From Spirochaetaceae bacterium (GTDB lineage: Bacteria > Spirochaetota > Spirochaetia > Treponematales > Treponemataceae): a stretch of 64,000 bases of DNA. The DNA lies in the NCBI GenBank assembly GCA_017936665.1, contig JAGBFB010000031.1:62001-126000 (forward strand), read 5' to 3'. The translations under genes and the position numbers were made by a program. The notes below the pieces were generated by a model. The model did not search any database. It was not told the origin of the DNA and worked only from the letters and a program-made list of their open reading frames with translations. Shown piece after piece: positions 17,695 through 26,660 of the stretch. The first letter of the stretch is position 1; every line of letters starts with the position of its first letter.

Positions 17695-18777
17695 ATGAAA
17701 AATAACACAATTTATATTTTAGACTCATACGGATTAATTTACCGTTCTTATTATGCTTTTATTTCAAGACCATTAGTAAATGAAAAAGGCGAAAATGTTT
17801 CTGCTATCTACGGATTTTTTTCTAATTTTCTTTCTTTGCTCCAAAAAAATGAAGTGAATTATGTTGTTGCTGCCTTTGATTCAAGAACGCCAACTTTTAG
17901 ACATGAAATGTATCCAGAATACAAAGCAACCAGACAAAAAACTCCCGAAGATTTACATGGGCAAGTTCCAATCATAGAAGAAATACTTACTGCTTTAGGC
18001 GTTACAACAATTAGACAAGATGGATTTGAAGCAGATGATTTAATTGCCACAGTTGCACGACAATGTAAAGAAGCAAAACGAGAATGTAGAATTCTTTCAG
18101 GTGATAAAGATTTAATGCAACTTGTAGATGACACAACCTTCATGATGAAATCTGATAAATCTGGTGGATGGGAAACTATCGATGCACAAGGAGTAATTTC
18201 TGAATGGGGCGTTCCACCAGAACTAATGCTTGATATGTTGAGCCTTGTGGGGGACAAAGCAGATAATGTTCCAGGAATTAGTGGTGTTGGCGAAAAAACT
18301 GCAAAAAAACTTCTTGATGAATACGGAACTTTAGATAAAATCTTAGAAAATGCTTCTAATATTTCAGGTTCTATCGGTAAAAAAATACAAAACGGAATTG
18401 AAGAAGCAAAATTTTCTAGAGAATTGATAAAACTACGCAATGACATAAATTTAGGTACCTCCTTAGATTCTTACTCCTTCGAAGTTCCAGATTTTGTTTC
18501 TGCAACAAGGTTACTTTATCGCTACGGAGTTCCTGCTATTGCAAAGCGATACATGACAACTGCTAAAAAATACGGAATTGATATTTCTGAAATTCAAATC
18601 TTAGATACAAGTTCATCTTCTTTAGATTCATCAAAAACAAAATCAGAACCTTCACAAAAAAGCACAGAAAAACCATCTGTATTTTATCCAGAAGAAAGTT
18701 TACCAGAAAATGTTCAACTTAAAAAAAATGACGGAAAATATTCTGCAATTACATCTGAAAAAGATTTAGTAATTTAA
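17695..18777 (+). CDS. polA: DNA polymerase I, N-terminal part (5' nuclease), cut by frameshift
   Basis: Residues 1-290 form the 5'-3' nuclease used to remove RNA primers: ILDSYGLIYRSYYAF at the start, the acidic cluster DGFEADDLIATVAR and SGDKDLMQLV, and the helix-hairpin-helix GISGVGEKTAKKLL. A Ser/Lys-rich linker follows, and the frame stops at 18775-18777 after SEKDLVI. The rest of polA continues in the -1 frame from 18771 onward, so one base appears to be missing between about 18759 and 18776. All nuclease motifs are intact. Whether the gene is truly broken or the sequence has an error cannot be told here. Confidence 0.92.
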   Translation: MKNNTIYILDSYGLIYRSYYAFISRPLVNEKGENVSAIYGFFSNFLSLLQKNEVNYVVAAFDSRTPTFRHEMYPEYKATRQKTPEDLHGQVPIIEEILTALGVTTIRQDGFEADDLIATVARQCKEAKRECRILSGDKDLMQLVDDTTFMMKSDKSGGWETIDAQGVISEWGVPPELMLDMLSLVGDKADNVPGISGVGEKTAKKLLDEYGTLDKILENASNISGSIGKKIQNGIEEAKFSRELIKLRNDINLGTSLDSYSFEVPDFVSATRLLYRYGVPAIAKRYMTTAKKYGIDISEIQILDTSSSSLDSSKTKSEPSQKSTEKPSVFYPEESLPENVQLKKNDGKYSAITSEKDLVI

Positions 18778-18857
18778 TAAATGATATTTTACAAAACAAA
18801 TCTCCTGACGGAAAAAGCTATGTAGCCTTTGATTGCGAAACTGACGGATTAAATACA

Positions 18858-20567
18858 ATGACTGCAAAACTTGCAGGATTTTCACTTTGTTATCAAAAAG
18901 GAATTTCTTATTACATTCCTTTGATTACATCAGAAAGTAGCAATTCTGAAAATCTATTTGAAGAAGCTCCGGCTTACATTAGCAAAAATAAAGCAATTTT
19001 TTTATTAGAAAAACTTTTCTTTAATCCTGATGTCATTGTAATTATGCATAATGGAAAATTTGATTATGAAGTTTTAATTTCAAATGGATTAAAAGAAAAT
19101 CCTACATGCACAATTTATGACACAATGATTGCTTCTTGGCTTTTACATCCAGACAGAAGTTCATTTTCGCTAGAAAAACTTACAGAAGCAAAACTTTTTA
19201 TCGAAACAATTTCTTTTGATTCAATAGTTCCAAAAGGAAAAAATTTTACAGATGTTCCATTGGAAACTGCCGTTAAATATGGTTCAGAAGATGCAGATTT
19301 TACTTGGCAACTTTGGCAAATTTTTGAAGAAGAATTAAAGAAAAATAATTTATTTTCCCTTTTTACAGATTTAGAAATGCCGATTTTACCAATTCTTGCA
19401 CAAATGGAAATGACAGGAATTCACATTGAAAAATCTGAACTTGCTGAATATTCAAAGGATTTATCTAGTCAAATTGAAAAACTACAATCTGAAATTTATG
19501 ATTTGGTAGGACACGAATTTAATATCGCATCTCCAAAACAATTACAAGAAGTTCTCTTTATTGAAAGAGGTTTAGAAACAGGAAAGAAAACTAAAACAGG
19601 ATATTCTACGGATACAGCAGTTTTAGAAGAATTGGCAGAAAAAGACCCAGTTCCTGCAAAAATCCTTGAGTTTAGAAAACTTAGCAAACTTCTTTCAACT
19701 TATGTTGACGCACTTCCTTCCTTAACAGACAAAAACGGAAGAATTCATACAAATTTCATACAAACTGGAACTGCAACAGGAAGACTTTCAAGCCGGGATC
19801 CAAATTTACAAAATATTCCAGTTAGAGATGAAAACGGAAGAAAAATCCGAAAAGCCTTTGACGCTGAAAAAAATAAATTGTTAATTTCTGCCGATTATTC
19901 ACAAATTGAACTTGTGATTTTGGCTCATCTTTCAAAAGACAAAAATTTATGTAACGCCTTTTTATCAGGAAACGATGTTCACAAAGCAACTGCCGCTATG
20001 ATTTTTGGAGTTTCACCAGAAGAAGTTCAACCAGAAATGCGCCGAACTGCCAAAACAATCAATTTTGGTGTTATCTACGGAATGAGTGCTTTTAGACTTG
20101 CAAGACAACTTGGAATTTCTAGAACAATGGCAAAATCTTTCATAGATTCATACTTTGCAACTTATTCTGGAGTTCAAGATTTTATCAATTCCACAATTGA
20201 GCAAGCAGAAAAAGAAGGTTTTGTAGAAACCATCAACGGAAGACGACGATACATTAAAGCAATCAACAGTGCAAACAAAAGCGAAAAAGCAGCAGCAGAA
20301 AGAATTGCAATAAATACGCCAATTCAAGGTTCAGCCGCAGACATTGTAAAAAAAGCAATGATAAAAGTACACGCTGAATTATCGGAAAAGTTCCCAGAAG
20401 CAAAATTATTACTCCAAGTTCATGATGAATTAATTGTAGAATGCCCAGAAAATCAAGCCGAAGAAGTTGCTAAAATCATGAAGACTTCAATGGAATCTGT
20501 AACTCAATTAAGTGTTCCATTAAAAGTTTCTGTGGAAATTGGAAAGCGTTGGGGAGAATTTCATTGA
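18858..20567 (+). CDS. polA: DNA polymerase I, exonuclease and polymerase part, after frameshift
   Basis: This frame is open from 18759 and continues polA. Before its first ATG (18858) it already encodes exonuclease motif I, FDCETDGLN, with the catalytic Asp and Glu. Motif II (MHNGKFDYEVL) and III (YGSEDADFTWQL) follow, then polymerase motifs A (ISADYSQIELVIL), B (RRTAKTINFGVIYGM) and C (LLQVHDELIVE). All active-site residues are present. Translation from ATG 18858 alone would lose exo motif I. The 3' end overlaps coaE. Confidence 0.92.
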   Translation: MTAKLAGFSLCYQKGISYYIPLITSESSNSENLFEEAPAYISKNKAIFLLEKLFFNPDVIVIMHNGKFDYEVLISNGLKENPTCTIYDTMIASWLLHPDRSSFSLEKLTEAKLFIETISFDSIVPKGKNFTDVPLETAVKYGSEDADFTWQLWQIFEEELKKNNLFSLFTDLEMPILPILAQMEMTGIHIEKSELAEYSKDLSSQIEKLQSEIYDLVGHEFNIASPKQLQEVLFIERGLETGKKTKTGYSTDTAVLEELAEKDPVPAKILEFRKLSKLLSTYVDALPSLTDKNGRIHTNFIQTGTATGRLSSRDPNLQNIPVRDENGRKIRKAFDAEKNKLLISADYSQIELVILAHLSKDKNLCNAFLSGNDVHKATAAMIFGVSPEEVQPEMRRTAKTINFGVIYGMSAFRLARQLGISRTMAKSFIDSYFATYSGVQDFINSTIEQAEKEGFVETINGRRRYIKAINSANKSEKAAAERIAINTPIQGSAADIVKKAMIKVHAELSEKFPEAKLLLQVHDELIVECPENQAEEVAKIMKTSMESVTQLSVPLKVSVEIGKRWGEFH

Positions 20568-21166
20568 TAATTGGTTTAACAGGTCCAATGGCTTCTGGAA
20601 AAAATCTTGCAGCAAAAATTTTAGAAAAAACAGGTTGTATTTCAGTAGATGCGGATATTCTTGCTCATGAAGCAATAGAAAAAGCAAAAGATAAAATTCT
20701 ACTCGCTTTTGAAAAAGATGCAAAAGAAAAAAATATCAGGATTTTAAATGATGATGGTTCAATCAACCGAAGGGAACTTGCAAAAATCGTTTTTTCATCT
20801 AAAGAAAATCTTAAAAAGCAAGAATCTATAGTTCATCCTGTTGTAAATGAAATGATGGAAGATTTTATCAAAAAAAATTCTGATAAAACGGTGATTTTGA
20901 ACGCCACAGTTTTGTACAAAACTCCCATCATAAAAAAATGCGATGCAATAATTTTTATCACAAGTCCTTGGATTTTACGATTTTTTAGAGCAAAAAAGCG
21001 AGATAAAATGAAAAATATGCAAATTTTTAAAAGATTTTTTGCACAATTTAACATCTTTGCTAAATATAAAAATTTAGATGCCGATATTTACAAAGTAAGG
21101 AACTTTGTTTCTGAACAAAAACTTGAGCAAAAATTGCTTCATGTTTTGAAAAAAATCTATTCTTAA
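20564..21166 (+). CDS. coaE: Dephospho-CoA kinase
   Basis: CoaE phosphorylates dephospho-CoA in the last step of CoA synthesis. The P-loop is GLTGPMASGKNLAA at the N-terminus, followed by VDADILAHEA and IVHPVVNEMM, both family features. I choose the TTG at 20564, which overlaps the polA stop as TTGA and has GGGGAG 8 bases upstream; a TTG at 20549 would place the SD inside the gene. The C-terminal half diverges from well-known CoaE proteins, with a Lys/Phe-rich stretch RFFRAKKRDKMKN in the lid region. The polA-coaE pairing is a common arrangement. Confidence 0.85.
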   Translation: MIIGLTGPMASGKNLAAKILEKTGCISVDADILAHEAIEKAKDKILLAFEKDAKEKNIRILNDDGSINRRELAKIVFSSKENLKKQESIVHPVVNEMMEDFIKKNSDKTVILNATVLYKTPIIKKCDAIIFITSPWILRFFRAKKRDKMKNMQIFKRFFAQFNIFAKYKNLDADIYKVRNFVSEQKLEQKLLHVLKKIYS

Positions 21167-21194
21167 ATAAGGAATATTTTTATAGAGGCATTTT

Positions 21195-22133
21195 ATGGAA
21201 CAAAAAAGAATTTTATGGATTGTAGCATCAGTTGGATTATTTTTATTAGTTGTTGTAGGATTTGCATTGATTTTATATTCTCCAACTCAACGACAAGACC
21301 CTGTAATAACTAACAATCAATCAACAAATGATATTTGGGCATCTACACAAAATGTAACTCCAATAAATCCTAACTATCAAGCATCTATGTTACAAGGAAC
21401 GCCTTTAGAAAACACCGTTAATTTAGATGGTACACAAGTTCAACAAGGATTGAATCCTACACAAAGTGTTATGGGACAACAAACTCCTCAATTTCAAGGA
21501 ATGCCAAATCAACCATATTCAGTACCAAATGGAAATAATGTACTTCCAAGCGATTCTATGACACTTGTGGGACAACAACAGGTAAAAGATGTTACTGTAA
21601 TTTCAGAAAACACAAAAGTTATCACAAGTGGTGGCACAACCATTGATTTAACAGGGCTTACTGTAAATTCCACAACACAACCTGTAGTTACACAAAATAC
21701 AAATACAACTTCTCAAACAGAAAAAACTGTAGTGGCAACTTCAAATAAACAAAGTTCACCAACTGCTAAAGTTGAATCTGCAAAAACAACATCAACAAAA
21801 AATACAACTACAGCAAAAGCAAGTTCAACAACAAAAACTGCTTCTGCAAAAACTACAACACCTGCACCTATAACACACAAATTTTGGATTCAAGCAGGAT
21901 CATACAGTAGCAAAAAAAATGCAGAAGAAGCAAGAAATGCCTTATCAGCTGAAAAAATTGCTTCAGAGATTTTTACATACACAGATTCCAATGGAACATT
22001 ATTTTATCGCGTAAGAGTTGGACCATACACAACTAAAAGCGAAGCAGAGTATTGGCAATCAAGAATTGCGTTAATTGATAAGTTTAGTTCTTCAAAAACT
22101 TACATAACAGATTCTTCTGCAAAAAAACAATAA
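21195..22133 (+). CDS. SPOR-domain membrane protein
   Basis: The protein has one N-terminal TM segment (about residues 5-27), a long low-complexity periplasmic region rich in Gln, Asn, Thr and Ser, and a C-terminal SPOR domain (about 228-305) with KFWIQAGSYSSKKNAEEA and FYRVRVGPYTTKSEAEYW. SPOR domains bind denuded glycan strands and bring proteins to the division site, so a role in cell-wall work at the septum is likely. It lies 28 bases after coaE with a GAGG site. There is no enzymatic domain. Confidence 0.85.
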   Translation: MEQKRILWIVASVGLFLLVVVGFALILYSPTQRQDPVITNNQSTNDIWASTQNVTPINPNYQASMLQGTPLENTVNLDGTQVQQGLNPTQSVMGQQTPQFQGMPNQPYSVPNGNNVLPSDSMTLVGQQQVKDVTVISENTKVITSGGTTIDLTGLTVNSTTQPVVTQNTNTTSQTEKTVVATSNKQSSPTAKVESAKTTSTKNTTTAKASSTTKTASAKTTTPAPITHKFWIQAGSYSSKKNAEEARNALSAEKIASEIFTYTDSNGTLFYRVRVGPYTTKSEAEYWQSRIALIDKFSSSKTYITDSSAKKQ

Positions 22134-22205
22134 TTTTGTAAAATTTTTAAAAAATTTTTTAAGTTTACATCATTTTTATTAAAATTTTGTCTATAAGGAT
22201 AGTAT

Positions 22206-23639
22206 ATGAAAAATATGCTATCCTTTTTATTTTTTAGTTTTGTTTTTTTGATTTGCAATAATCTTTTTGCAAATTCGGATTTTTCTGTTGTTCATAATTT
22301 TGAAAATAAAGAACAATCTAAAAATCACGATTTAGGATTATCCATAAGGAATCAAAATATTTCTTCAAATATTTTTGTTCAAGCCTATCCAGAACCTCAA
22401 ATTAAAAATTGGGGAATAAAACAAAATACTAGTTACTTCAACTTTTCAGTTGGAAATATTAGTCTTTCTGGAATTAAAAGCAGACTGAACAATCCCTTAT
22501 GGACAAAAATTAATCCTTTAAGAATCTTTAGTGTTCCAAAACTTTTTTTAACAACTCAACTTCCAAATACAATTTCAAATTCACAAAACTACAGTCTTTT
22601 CGCCAAATTTAACCCAAAGTTTGAAAATAGAATTTTTGGAATAATTGAAAATATAGATTTTTGTACAACTTGGACGCCAGAAGAAAATGGAGGACTGGTT
22701 TTAACTTCATTGATAATTCCATTTCAATTTGAAAAAACAAAAATAAACTTATCCTCATCCTTTGCATCAAATTTTATACAAAACAATGATACTTCTTGGT
22801 ATTTAGAATCACAATATTTTGATAATCAGAGAATAAATAAATTTTTACAAGAAATTAATTTTCTTACAAAAAATGTTTGCTTATATTCTGCCTGGGAATT
22901 TTCATCTGACCCTTTTGAAAAAATTAAATTTTACACAAGAAATGATTTAACTTTAAATTTTAATATCACAAAAAAATTAAAATATGAAACCGAAGCTAGA
23001 TTTTTTTATTCTCAAAATGATTTTATTACTTTATCAGGTAAGATTTTAAAACAACCACTTAGTTTTGCAATTTTACCAAAATTCACTTTTAATACTGGCA
23101 CAAGTAATTTGATTTTTGCATTTGGTTACGATTATGCACTTTCATATTCAAAAGGAAAAGAACAAGTAAAATCCATTGAAGATTGTTATCAATTTGCCTT
23201 CAAAATAGAATTTTTATACTGGAATTTTACTTCAAAAGCAAGTTTTATTCCAACTGAACAGAATTTTGAATTTTACAATTCCGCATTTTTTCATTTTTTT
23301 GCAACAAATAAATTTTCACTATCAGATTCCCTTTGGATAAAATTTGTTTCATCAAAACTTGCAGAAGAAACAGAACTTTCTCTTGGAACAAAGTTAAGTA
23401 CAAACATAAACACTGATTTTGGTGTGATAAATAATGAATTGTCATCAAAGATTTTAACAGACTTAAAAAATGATAAGATGAATTTATCTTGCAAGATAAA
23501 ATTATTTTGGAACACTTTATGGATAAGTGGGAATTTTACAGATATTGAAATTAATTTTAGCAACCAAAACACAAAAAAAAGTGACTCCCCTAAGGGAATC
23601 ACTTTTGAAATATCATCTGGATTTACAGTAAAATTTTAA
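22206..23639 (+). CDS. Exported, probably outer-membrane beta-barrel protein
   Basis: The 477-residue product has a signal peptide (MKNMLSFLFFSFVFLICNNL, cut after FAN). The mature part is Asn/Phe/Ser-rich with many alternating aromatic strands, for example KLKYETEARFFYSQND and FKIEFLYWNFTSKASF, and ends in FTVKF with a terminal Phe, as outer-membrane barrels often do. No named family is recognised. AAGGA precedes the ATG. The 3' end of the gene contains the terminator of the convergent nagB. Confidence 0.65.
   Translation: MKNMLSFLFFSFVFLICNNLFANSDFSVVHNFENKEQSKNHDLGLSIRNQNISSNIFVQAYPEPQIKNWGIKQNTSYFNFSVGNISLSGIKSRLNNPLWTKINPLRIFSVPKLFLTTQLPNTISNSQNYSLFAKFNPKFENRIFGIIENIDFCTTWTPEENGGLVLTSLIIPFQFEKTKINLSSSFASNFIQNNDTSWYLESQYFDNQRINKFLQEINFLTKNVCLYSAWEFSSDPFEKIKFYTRNDLTLNFNITKKLKYETEARFFYSQNDFITLSGKILKQPLSFAILPKFTFNTGTSNLIFAFGYDYALSYSKGKEQVKSIEDCYQFAFKIEFLYWNFTSKASFIPTEQNFEFYNSAFFHFFATNKFSLSDSLWIKFVSSKLAEETELSLGTKLSTNINTDFGVINNELSSKILTDLKNDKMNLSCKIKLFWNTLWISGNFTDIEINFSNQNTKKSDSPKGITFEISSGFTVKF
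23573..23606 (-). terminator. nagB terminator embedded in the convergent gene
   Basis: On the minus strand AAAAGTGATTCCC, loop TTAG and GGGAGTCACTTTT form a 13-bp stem with one G-U pair, followed by more Ts. It lies 36 bases after the nagB stop but inside the last codons of the plus-strand gene. Confidence 0.8.
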
Positions 23640-23641
23640 GA

Positions 23642-24445
23642 TTAAAATGAATTATCCAAATTATCACTTTCAATTTCAAGAAAGTATTTTACAGTTTTCA
23701 TTTTTAATTCATCAGTAGCTGGCTCATCACAAACAATCACTGCTTTTTTGTGCATTTGTAAAGCACTAACTGTCCACATTTGAGAAATTCCTTCTTCAAT
23801 TGCGTGTTGTAAAGCCTGAGCTTTGTTATGTCCAGTAATTAGGATAACAACTTCTTCAGAATCTGTGATTGTTCCAACTCCAACTGTTAAAGCTGTATTT
23901 GGTACTTGAGTAACATCATCGTCAAAGAATCTTGAGTTAACCTGAATTGTTTCTTGTGTTAAAGTTTTTACTCTTGTACGAGAAACTAAAGATGAACCTG
24001 GTTCATTGAAAGCAATATGACCATCCACACCTACTCCACCTAAGAAAAGTTTTATTCCTCCATAGGAAGCGATTGCTTTTTCGTAGGCTGCACACTCGGC
24101 TTCAAGATCTTGGGCCATTCCGTTCAAAATATGAACATTATCTTTTTTTATGTTAATCTTACTAAAGAAATTATCCCACATAAATCTGTGATAACTTTGA
24201 GGATGATCTTCTGGCAAACCAACATATTCATCCATGTTGAAAGTTACAACATGTTCAAAAGAAACTTTCCCTTCTTCGTAAAGTTTGATAAGTTCATTAT
24301 AAGTTCCTAAAGGAGTACTTCCTGTAGGCAAGCCTAAAACAAAAGGCTTTTTTGCTGTAGGATTAAAATCATTTATCCGTTTAGCAATATGATTTGCAGC
24401 CCAAACACTACATTTATCATAATCTTCTTGAATTATTACTCTCAT
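23642..24445 (-). CDS. nagB: Glucosamine-6-phosphate deaminase
   Basis: NagB converts glucosamine-6-phosphate to fructose-6-phosphate and ammonia, feeding amino sugars into glycolysis. Seen are [13 protein letters not shown] near residue 38, [17 protein letters not shown] near 70 with the catalytic Asp, and [19 protein letters not shown] near 135 with the catalytic His. Length 267 is standard. The start has AGGTGG upstream. There is no nagA beside it; the next gene upstream is a uracil permease. Confidence 0.96.
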   Translation of the reverse strand: MRVIIQEDYDKCSVWAANHIAKRINDFNPTAKKPFVLGLPTGSTPLGTYNELIKLYEEGKVSFEHVVTFNMDEYVGLPEDHPQSYHRFMWDNFFSKINIKKDNVHILNGMAQDLEAECAAYEKAIASYGGIKLFLGGVGVDGHIAFNEPGSSLVSRTRVKTLTQETIQVNSRFFDDDVTQVPNTALTVGVGTITDSEEVVILITGHNKAQALQHAIEEGISQMWTVSALQMHKKAVIVCDEPATDELKMKTVKYFLEIESDNLDNSF

Positions 24446-24474
24446 AAATCCACCTAAATCAATATATATTAAGT

Positions 24475-25779
24475 TTAATCTATCTTTTTAGTATTTGGTA
24501 TAATTAAGTTAAGAAGAATTCCAACTAATGTTGCAAGAGCAACCCCACCAAGAGAGAATGTAAAATTTTCTCCAATGGTAAACTGTAACATACCACCACC
24601 AAGTCCAATCACAAGGATAACAGAAGAAATTGTTAAATTTCGTTTATCTTTATAATCAACACCACTTTCTACGATTGTTCTTAGTCCACTAGAAGCAATC
24701 AATCCATAAAGGAGCATTGAAATTCCACCCATTACAGGTCCTGGAATTGTTTGAATAATTGCACCGAATTTTTGAACAAATGATAAAAGAACAGCAATTA
24801 CAGCAGCACCACCAATAACCCAAACGCTGTAAACTTTTGTGATTGCCATAACACCTACATTTTCACCATAAGTTGTATTTGGAGGTCCTCCCCAAAGAGC
24901 AGCCCAAGCAGTTGCAATACCATCACCTAAAAGAGTTCTGTGCAAACCTGGATCTTTGTAAAAATCTTTTCCAACAACTTTTGAAGTAACTAATGTATCT
25001 CCAAGGTGTTCACAAATTGTAGCTAAAGAAACAATGATAAATGTTAAAATTGGAACAAGGGCAAATTTTGGTGCTAGCCAAAAATATGAACCATCTGCAT
25101 TTTGTTGCAAGAAAGGAAGTCCAAACCAAGAGGCTTCTTTAACAGCTGTAAAATCGATAAGTTTGTAAGCAGGAAAGAAAAATCCCATTATAAGAGTGAA
25201 AAAATATCCACCTAACAAACCAATAAGAATTGAAATTGTATTGAAAAAACCTTTTAAGAAAATTGTTGCCACAATTGCGATTGCCAAAGTTACAATAGCG
25301 ATAGAAAAGTAAACAAGGGAATATTCACCATTGTTTAACATTGCAGAATTCATTGCTGTTGGTGCTAAATTCAAACCAATTACAATGATTACAGAACCAA
25401 TTACAACTGGAGGAAGAGCTTTATCAAGCCAATTTTTTCCAGCAACTTTAATAATTCCAGCAACAATCGCATAGAAAAGTCCCGCACACATTGCACCACC
25501 AAGAGCGTAAGCCATTCCATATTGCTCTGAAATTCCAATTAAAGCAGGAATAAAAGCAAAAGAAGAACCAAGGAATGCAGGAACCTTAGCAGCAGTAATC
25601 AAAATGTAAATCAAAGTACCTGTTCCAGCAGTAAAAAGTGCTGTGGATGGACTTAATCCAGTTAATAAAGGAACAAGAATTGTTGCTCCAAACATCGCAA
25701 AAACGTGCTGAAAACTCAAAGGAATCCAGCGTGCCAAGTTGGGTCTATCATGAGGCCCTAAAATTTCTGAATCTTTCAT
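24475..25779 (-). CDS. uraA: Uracil/nucleobase permease (NCS2 family)
   Basis: This 434-residue polytopic inner-membrane protein has about 12-14 hydrophobic segments. The N-terminal block [20 protein letters not shown] and the [10 protein letters not shown] and [19 protein letters not shown] segments are the UraA-type signature, so H+-coupled uracil uptake is the likely role. The start at 25779 has no SD and sits 6 bases after TGC-TATAAC. It lies 29 bases before nagB, so the two could be co-transcribed. Confidence 0.92.
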   Translation of the reverse strand: MKDSEILGPHDRPNLARWIPLSFQHVFAMFGATILVPLLTGLSPSTALFTAGTGTLIYILITAAKVPAFLGSSFAFIPALIGISEQYGMAYALGGAMCAGLFYAIVAGIIKVAGKNWLDKALPPVVIGSVIIVIGLNLAPTAMNSAMLNNGEYSLVYFSIAIVTLAIAIVATIFLKGFFNTISILIGLLGGYFFTLIMGFFFPAYKLIDFTAVKEASWFGLPFLQQNADGSYFWLAPKFALVPILTFIIVSLATICEHLGDTLVTSKVVGKDFYKDPGLHRTLLGDGIATAWAALWGGPPNTTYGENVGVMAITKVYSVWVIGGAAVIAVLLSFVQKFGAIIQTIPGPVMGGISMLLYGLIASSGLRTIVESGVDYKDKRNLTISSVILVIGLGGGMLQFTIGENFTFSLGGVALATLVGILLNLIIPNTKKID

Positions 25780-25785
25780 AAATCC

Positions 25786-25794
25786 GTTATAGCA
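25786..25794 (-). promoter_or_regulatory. Extended -10 box of uraA, leaderless type
   Basis: TGC-TATAAC on the minus strand ends 6 bases before the ATG; no SD is present. The -35 match (TTTAAA, 17 bases upstream) is weak. Confidence 0.35.
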
Positions 25795-25809
25795 CTATTA
25801 TTATTTTTT

Positions 25810-26559
25810 TTAAAGTACTGAATAAGAATTTTCTACAATTTTTCCGTCTAAAATTCTTATAACATGATTTGCTAAATTCATAATTTTAGAGTCGTGAGTT
25901 GAAAAAATAAAAGTTGTTTTCATATCTTTGTTGATATCTTGTAAAAGCTTTAAAATTTGGTCACCAGTTTTGGAATCTAAGTTTGCAGTAGGTTCATCAG
26001 CTAAAATCAAAGGAGCCTTTGTTACAAGCGAACGAGCAATAGCAACTCTTTGGCGCTGTCCTCCAGAAAGTTCAAAAGGTTTATGAGTTATCCAATTTGT
26101 TAGACCAACTTTTTCAATTAGATACATTATCCAATCTTTTTTTTCTGATTTTGTCATTGTTTTTGCAAGATTTCCACCAAGATGAAGGGGATAATCGATA
26201 TTTTCGTAAACATTCAAAACTGGCAAAAGATTAAAACTCTGAAAAATAAATCCTATCGTGTCTTTTCTAATTTTACAAACTTTTCCATCTGCCATTCGAG
26301 ATAATTTTCCTGTTTTTACATAATATTGATGGTCTTTTTCTGAAAAAACTCTTTCATCATTGATAAAAATTGCTCCAGAATTTGGCATATCTATCAATCC
26401 GAGAATATTTAAAATTGTAGATTTTCCTGAGCCAGAAGGACCTGCAATAGAAACAAATTCACCTTTTTCAATTTTAAGTGAAACACCATCTAATGCCTTA
26501 ACTTCTTGAGACCCTAATTTGTATATTTTAGTAATATTTTTTAATTCAATTAACGACAT
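25810..26559 (-). CDS. ABC transporter ATP-binding protein (LolD/MacB type)
   Basis: The 249-residue ATPase has Walker A GPSGSGKST near residue 41, the Q-loop FIFQSFNLLPVL, the signature LSGGQRQRVAIARSL and Walker B ILADEPTANLDS. The sequence style is that of the LolD/MacB/FtsE group, which works with FtsX-like permeases to move lipoproteins or extract substrates from the membrane. No permease gene lies next to it, so its partner must be elsewhere. The ATG has no SD and follows a promoter by 7 bases. An insert of about 20 residues (YVKTGKLSRMADGKVCK) after the first strands is unusual. Confidence 0.85.
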   Translation of the reverse strand: MSLIELKNITKIYKLGSQEVKALDGVSLKIEKGEFVSIAGPSGSGKSTILNILGLIDMPNSGAIFINDERVFSEKDHQYYVKTGKLSRMADGKVCKIRKDTIGFIFQSFNLLPVLNVYENIDYPLHLGGNLAKTMTKSEKKDWIMYLIEKVGLTNWITHKPFELSGGQRQRVAIARSLVTKAPLILADEPTANLDSKTGDQILKLLQDINKDMKTTFIFSTHDSKIMNLANHVIRILDGKIVENSYSVL

Positions 26560-26566
26560 CTAGATA

Positions 26567-26596
26567 ATGGTAAGAGAAAGTTAAGATTTTTGTCAA
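26567..26596 (-). promoter_or_regulatory. Promoter of the ABC ATPase gene, leaderless type
   Basis: TTGACA (26591-26596), 18 bases, TACCAT (26567-26572) on the minus strand, then 7 bases to the ATG at 26559. Confidence 0.5.
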
Positions 26597-26622
26597 GTAT
26601 AAAATTTTGTTTATTTTTTCAG

Positions 26623-26651
26623 TTGCAAGCAGAAAATTCTCATGTTAAAAT
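26623..26651 (+). promoter_or_regulatory. Promoter of the GGDEF/EAL gene
   Basis: TTGCAA (26623-26628), 17 bases, TGT-TAAAAT (26646-26651), then 9 bases to the ATG at 26661. The message would have a leader of only a few bases. Confidence 0.5.
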
Positions 26652-26660
26652 ATTTACATT

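Noticed and set aside
18750-18790. Programmed -1 frameshifting in polA
   Set aside because: No good X-XXY-YYZ slippery heptamer in the right frame and no obvious downstream stem; the 5-A run is short. A mutation or sequence error is simpler, though slippage is not excluded.
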